Of a DNA stretch of 11,224 bases, positions 7,527-11,224 are shown one piece after another. The translations under genes were made by a program, and so were the position numbers. This DNA is from Terana coerulea. Lineage: Eukaryota; Basidiomycota; Agaricomycetes; Polyporales; Phanerochaetaceae. How positions within the stretch are numbered: the stretch's first letter is position 1; every line of letters starts with the position of its first letter. The notes below the pieces were generated by a model. It was not told where the DNA came from and made no database searches. It worked only from the letters and a program-made list of their open reading frames with translations. Location of the stretch: assembly GCA_024811115.1 (NCBI GenBank), contig JAKOGH010001145.1, positions 1 to 11,224 of the forward strand, written 5' to 3'.

Positions 7527-8939
7527 TTACTTCAAAGTCGCGAAGCCTACACGGTTGTTTGTCAAGTCGAACGTGGAGTACACATTCTGGAGGAACGTAT
7601 CACCGACGACCCAGAACGAGAAGCCGGTCGTGCCAACAAGCGCTCCGACGCAGTCCTTCGAGCCTTGAGACACCCGCCCCAAGTTGAACAGGCTCGGGTG
7701 ATGCTGAACGCGCGGCCACCGAAGGTCATGCTGACGCGCTCCGTGGCTGAGCACGGGAAGCTGTAGAAGCCCTGTCCGACGGTCGATGTCTGACTCTTGC
7801 TTCCGGGAATAGCAGCATAGAACGCCTGCACTTGCTTAGCGGGCGCAACGATCAAGGTCGTGCCGGTGTCGATGATAGACTGCACGTTGGTCAAAGGAGT
7901 GTTGCCGTTGACCGTCACAGCGTCCAGTTTGACCTGCCAGTACCCCTGCGCACACAACGTCAACGGTGAATGACGACTGAGGGTATTTAGAACACATACC
8001 TGGGTCGTGACTGGGACATACGTGAAGCTGCCAGTGTAGAGCTTGCTGTTGGTCCCGCCAAGAAGGAGCTCTGCACCAGAGGCTGACAGCTTGAAGGAGA
8101 ATACTGAGGCGGCGACCTGCTTCTGGGAGACCAGCGACTGAAACACCGGAGGCGCATTGTACGATGAGATGCTCTGGTATGCCATTCCCATAAGGCCATC
8201 CGGAGAAATTGTCGATGCCGAAACTGGCGGAGTACGAAGTCGCAGCACCCAGCCGTTGCTTGGTCGCCTAGCAAATGGTTAGCCAATCATACTCCTGCAC
8301 GCAGATAGATACGTACTGTAAGGCCAGCGATAGACACTGTATCAGTATACTGCTCTCCTTTCGTCTCCCCGAGCCATATGTGAGGTCGAAGGTCTTGTGG
8401 ACGTCGACCGCGGTGGAGCTCGCAGAGAAGTTGTAACGCTTGTGTCCATCGCACCCAGAGCATTTTGGCCCAGGAACAAACAAGTCGCTGCTGCCAGTGT
8501 CAAATTGTACTGTGAACGACTGAGAGGGAGTGCCAATGGTCAGCGTGCCCTGCCACAGCTCGCCGTCGTTTTCGTCCGTCAGGAGTACCGAGCCTTTTGT
8601 AGTCGTCAATGCCCGGCGAGTGAGTGTGCCGTTGGATCCGAGGAACGGCGTGTCCAGTGGGTGAGGCTTGCCGGTGTTGGCTTCGTAGGCAGCAAATCCA
8701 TCCTCATATTTTCTATCGATGGTTTCATGGTTAGCTGTGGGTAACTTGAGACGTACGTGGAAGACATACGAGATGGTCCTTTCAAGGATAGCAAGCAGAG
8801 CAATGGGATCGACGATGTCGTCCAGCGAGAACCCGTCGCGCTTGCTTAAAGCAATCTTGTATACACCCTGGTCGACAGAGGTGGGAGAAGCGAAAGCGAG
8901 GAGAGCGAGAGAAGAGGTGACAAAAGCGATGGTCAACAT
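7527..8939 (-). CDS. Secreted pepsin-type aspartic protease (family A1, polyporopepsin-like)
   Basis: The start is ATG 8939-8937 and the stop is TAA 7529-7527. Introns are 8713-8769 (GTATGT...GCTAAC...GATAG), 8268-8316 (GTACGT...GGCTAAC...GCTAG) and 7946-7999 (GTATGT...CGCAG). The product is about 418 residues. It has a signal peptide (MLTIAFVTSSLALLAFAS), then a propeptide with KYEDGFAAYEANTG and a possible dibasic processing site after LTRR near residue 90. The first catalytic motif is FDTGSSDLF (Asp about 128), followed by the flap-region YGSG, DGLMGMAYQSIS, and the second catalytic motif IIDTGTTLIVAP. The C-terminus has FNLGRVS, VVGDTFLQNVYSTFD and NNRVGFA. Such enzymes cleave protein outside the cell, usually at acid pH. 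Breaks are at 8367-8370 (one G missing from a run), about 8201-8210 (two missing or one extra) and about 7695-7702 (one missing); both catalytic aspartates and the family motifs are kept, so the gene is probably intact in the organism. Confidence 0.88.
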
Positions 8940-9036
8940 CGTGTGCGAAGAAGATTGAAGAGTTGGGGAGGGTATATGTGAAGATGAAAGTCGAAAGCAG
9001 GAGCGCAGCTGAGGAATACGAGCTGCTGGCGCGGCA

Positions 9037-9043
9037 TTTTATA
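9037..9043 (-). promoter_or_regulatory. TATA box of the aspartic protease gene
   Basis: TATAAAA on the minus strand (CCTATAAAATGCC) lies about 98 bases upstream of the protease start codon. Between it and the ATG the minus strand is rich in C and T (CTTTCGACTTTCATCTTCAC), as is typical of fungal transcription starts. Confidence 0.6.
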
Positions 9044-9053
9044 GGCCTCAGAG

Positions 9054-9198
9054 CAGAGGCTGACCGGAGACGCGAAAGTCGTCAGCCTTGCTGCCAGCCT
9101 GCGAGGAAGGGAGAAGAAGCATTAGTACGTCATATACGTCGTGCGACATTGCTTTACCCAGAGGCTGACCAGAGTTACGACCAGCGATCGAGGCTGAC
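9054..9198 (-). promoter_or_regulatory. Cluster of four AGGCTGAC elements upstream of the protease
   Basis: AGGCTGAC occurs at 9057-9064, 9162-9169 and 9191-9198, and inverted (GTCAGCCT) at 9081-9088. The first two lie in a longer repeat, CAGAGGCTGACC(G/A)GAG, at 9054-9069 and 9159-9174. The cluster is just upstream of the TATA box, the usual place for activator or repressor sites. I do not know the binding protein. Confidence 0.45.
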
Positions 9199-9890
9199 TT
9201 GCCTATGTTCAGTCTAGTTCCCGAGATGAAGCAGAGTTAAGACGTAGCAAGCGTAACGCAGTCATGTAGCCACTATGAGAGTAACCCGTCCAGCCGCAGT
9301 CGAGGCTGCCAACAGCTAGAGCTGACGAATCGCGAGTGCCAGTGGCCTGCGCACTGGGCTCTCCTGAATGCTTGTGCCAGAGAATCAAGAGACGGATATG
9401 TTTCTCCGAGCCTTGTTCAGCGTCGCCCACCAGGTTGTGTGAGTGGATGGCATAGTCAGAGAGTGCGTCCAAGCCTGAGTTGTTGATGTGGTAGAGAAAA
9501 GAGCGTGGGAATACTCTAATCGGCGACGCCACAAAGCTTGGCTGTTCGGCAATGCCGCACCAAATTCCGGTTACTTCCAAGCTAACACACAACCAAAACT
9601 TCAAAGCTCGAAGAAAAATGTATGCAGAAACGGGTAACGATCGTGGTACGAGATGTCTAGCGCAAGGGCCCCTACCGCCCGCCAGCTTCTCAAACTTGGA
9701 AGCGGTTGCCGAATAGCAGGGGTGAAGGAAAACAGAACAGAAGCGGTAATGAGCGACGGAGACGATATCATCCAGAGAAAAGCGTGGGCAAGCAGAGTCC
9801 TTGTAACATAAACACCGAAGACAGAGAGCTGGCGAATGAATATGTGGATTCAGAATCATTATCGCAAACGTGACGAAAACGAAAACAGGG
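9199..9890. other. Intergenic region with a long minus-strand open frame of doubtful reality
   Basis: No recognisable gene is seen. The minus strand is open from 9859 to 9209 (about 216 codons), but the translation shows no domain, motif or family-like pattern. It starts only 32 bases past the adaptor's stop and ends in the protease promoter area. The left part is probably far-upstream protease promoter and the right part the 3' untranslated region of the adaptor gene. The open length is unusual enough to note but does not support a gene call. Confidence 0.3.
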
Positions 9891-11224
9891 TCAAATCAGA
9901 GAAGCTTGTTGTCCATTCTGCTGCTGTTGGGGGTTTGTCGACCCAGTGTTAAAGGGCGCACTCGAACCTCCGAAGAGATTGTTACTGCCGCTGCCAAATT
10001 GACTTGGGAAGCCGGTGGGTTGGGGGTTCAGGCCGCCCGTGGCACTGAAAGCGCTGCCAGCGGGTCCGCCAGTCAACCCGCCACCCAGTCCACCACCGAA
10101 TGCACCGCCTGTCAGACCTGGCGACGCTGAGAACACCGTGTTCCGGAAGGGATTTGCAGCGCCTGCCGTCCCTGTCGCTTGCGGGCGCAACCTCCTACTG
10201 TGGACGTGGCGCCAATCCCACCCGTGCCCAGGCCTGTCGGTTGGGAGTTCAAGAATGAGCTGCTGCCCAGAGACATGGTAGGGTTGTGCTTCGGCTGACC
10301 GTTTAGATCAGGTGTCGTAGGGTTCGACTGGGGGATGGGCGGTAGCGATTCCAAGAGCGCCGCACCGAACGATGACGATGGCTTGAACGCCTTGAGCCCT
10401 GAAAAACCGGTAGTCTGCGGCTGCAATGCGCTAGTCGTAGATGAAGAGACTGTTGCACCAGTTGGCTGGCTGGATAGTGACGAGAACAATGAACTGGAGA
10501 AGGTAGAGCCAGTGGCTGTTGGTGATGAAGCGGGGGCTGGTGGCCCTGAACTGGTTGGATGGAGTCATCGACGACGTATCGTGAGTTCCCAACGCAAAGG
10601 ATGAAGCAATGCTCGCCATGGCAGAGTTCGCTGGGTTGAACCCTGTCGGAGTAGGCTGAAGAGGAGCAAAAGGCGATGAACCATTCGCTTGCTGCTGTTG
10701 CTGGGCACCACCTTGAGCCTTGCCCATAGCGAGCTCCATCAACGTTGGAATCTTCGGTACTGGTGGTGCGGCTTGCACAGGTTGCCCGAATGGGTTCCTG
10801 GACCCAGTTTGGTGCGTCTTGACCGGTGCTGGGTCAGAAAACGGTGGACCAGCTCCAAGAGGCGCTGACGCAGGCCGTGGTGGAGCACCGAAACCCAGTC
10901 CTGTAGGTGCAGGCGGCGCGAAAGGCGAGGACATGGACGGTTGGTTGTTATTCTGGAATGGCGGGAAAGGATTGGGAGAGAATGATGGACCCTGCTGGGG
11001 TTGGCCACCCAAAGGCGACGCAGATCCGAAGTTGGGAAACGGATTTGAACTCTGCGATTGCCCAAGCCCTGGGAAGGGATTCGAGCCTGACTGCTGCGTC
11101 TGGTTCAACCCGGGAAAGGATTGTTCGATGGTGATGGACCTCCAAACGCATTGGACTGCGGAATGGGTTTCCAGTCTGCTGAGGCGCAAACGGTTGCTGC
11201 TGAGGCTGTTGCTGCTGCTGGGCG
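9891..11224 (-). CDS. C-terminal part of an endocytic clathrin adaptor (AP180/epsin type), N-terminus outside window
   Basis: The gene enters from the right edge and stops at TGA 9893-9891; about 445 residues are visible. They are low-complexity and rich in Q, P, G, S and N, with seven NPF tripeptides (for example QQTGNPFR, GSNPFPGLG, SPNPFPPF, SRNPFGQP, AANPFRNTVF), which bind EH domains of Eps15/Pan1/Ede1-like proteins. Six LxxQxTG-type motifs (LQPTPTG, LSSQPTG, LQPQTTG, LNSQPTG, LRPQATG, LNPQPTG) match the known target sequence of Ark1/Prk1 actin-patch kinases. Together these indicate an actin-patch endocytosis protein; NPFR after PQQTG favours AP180 (Yap1801/1802), with epsin or Sla1 as alternatives. 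The ANTH or ENTH domain would lie beyond 11224. Breaks are near 11155 and 11112 (one base missing each), near 10550 (one extra base, or a 43-base intron 10551-10593) and near 10190 (one base missing). The end, ASLI, could be a cut-off clathrin box, but that is speculative. Confidence 0.62.

Noticed and set aside
7562..7766. Plus-strand reading continuing past paralog B
   Set aside because: It is antisense to the protease C-terminus, which carries clear family motifs such as VVGDTFLQNVYSTFD.
8268..8939. Aspartic protease as a truncated 223-residue protein
   Set aside because: The frame slips at a G run (8367-8370); the next frame continues the protease into an intron and on to the second catalytic motif, so the early end is an artefact of the break.
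10551..10593. A 43-base intron explaining the frame change in the adaptor gene
   Set aside because: The length and GT...AG ends fit, but the donor GTTGGG is weak and a one-base error explains it equally well given the other breaks; kept only as an alternative.
1..11224. CRISPR arrays, bacterial operons, rRNA genes or phage genes
   Set aside because: No regularly spaced repeats, no Shine-Dalgarno-led gene strings and no rRNA-like sequence; the spliceosomal introns show this is eukaryotic DNA.

Overview
The window reads as nuclear DNA from a mushroom-forming fungus (Basidiomycota, Agaricomycetes). The evidence is many short introns of about 44-72 bases with GTRNGT starts and CTAAC/CTGAY-like branch sites, compact intergenic spacers, a polyporopepsin-type secreted aspartic protease, an orphan seven-helix membrane protein and a duplicated orphan F-box-like family that I associate with agaricomycetes. 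All assignments come from reading the sequence; no search was run.

Layout, left to right. (1) 466-1287 (-) is a four-exon gene I read as the kinetochore protein Nnf1 (PMF1 in animals, a MIND/Mis12 complex subunit). Diverging from it, 1349-1556 (+), is a small unrecognised gene. (2) 1801-3172 looks like a non-autonomous DNA transposon: terminal inverted repeats starting CACAGCGTGTTGAGGTCA, flanking GTA direct repeats, and subterminal arrays of TTTCAACCA and CTGCCAGAT, the layout of CACTA/EnSpm elements. Its interior holds intron-like signals and a possible small spliced gene on the minus strand. (3) 3425-4658 (+) is a five-exon multi-pass membrane protein. (4) 5017-6055 (+) and 6495-7524 (+) are tandem paralogs of an F-box-like orphan family, with three copies of their upstream region, one of which has no gene of its own. 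(5) 7527-8939 (-) is a secreted A1 aspartic protease, convergent with the second paralog, the two stop codons being only 2 bases apart. (6) 9891 to beyond 11224 (-) is the C-terminal part of an NPF- and LxxQxTG-rich endocytic adaptor (AP180 or epsin type).

Every recognisable gene is interrupted by one or more small frame breaks, mostly one missing base and several in homopolymers, while the protein on both sides stays family-like. This pattern across unrelated genes suggests an insufficiently polished long-read assembly rather than wholesale gene death. Coordinates below span from start to stop, and the evidence lists where the frame changes.

The genes do not form a single pathway. The mix is housekeeping (kinetochore, endocytosis), secretion (protease) and lineage-specific genes (membrane protein, F-box-like pair), with a transposon relic between the first two blocks.
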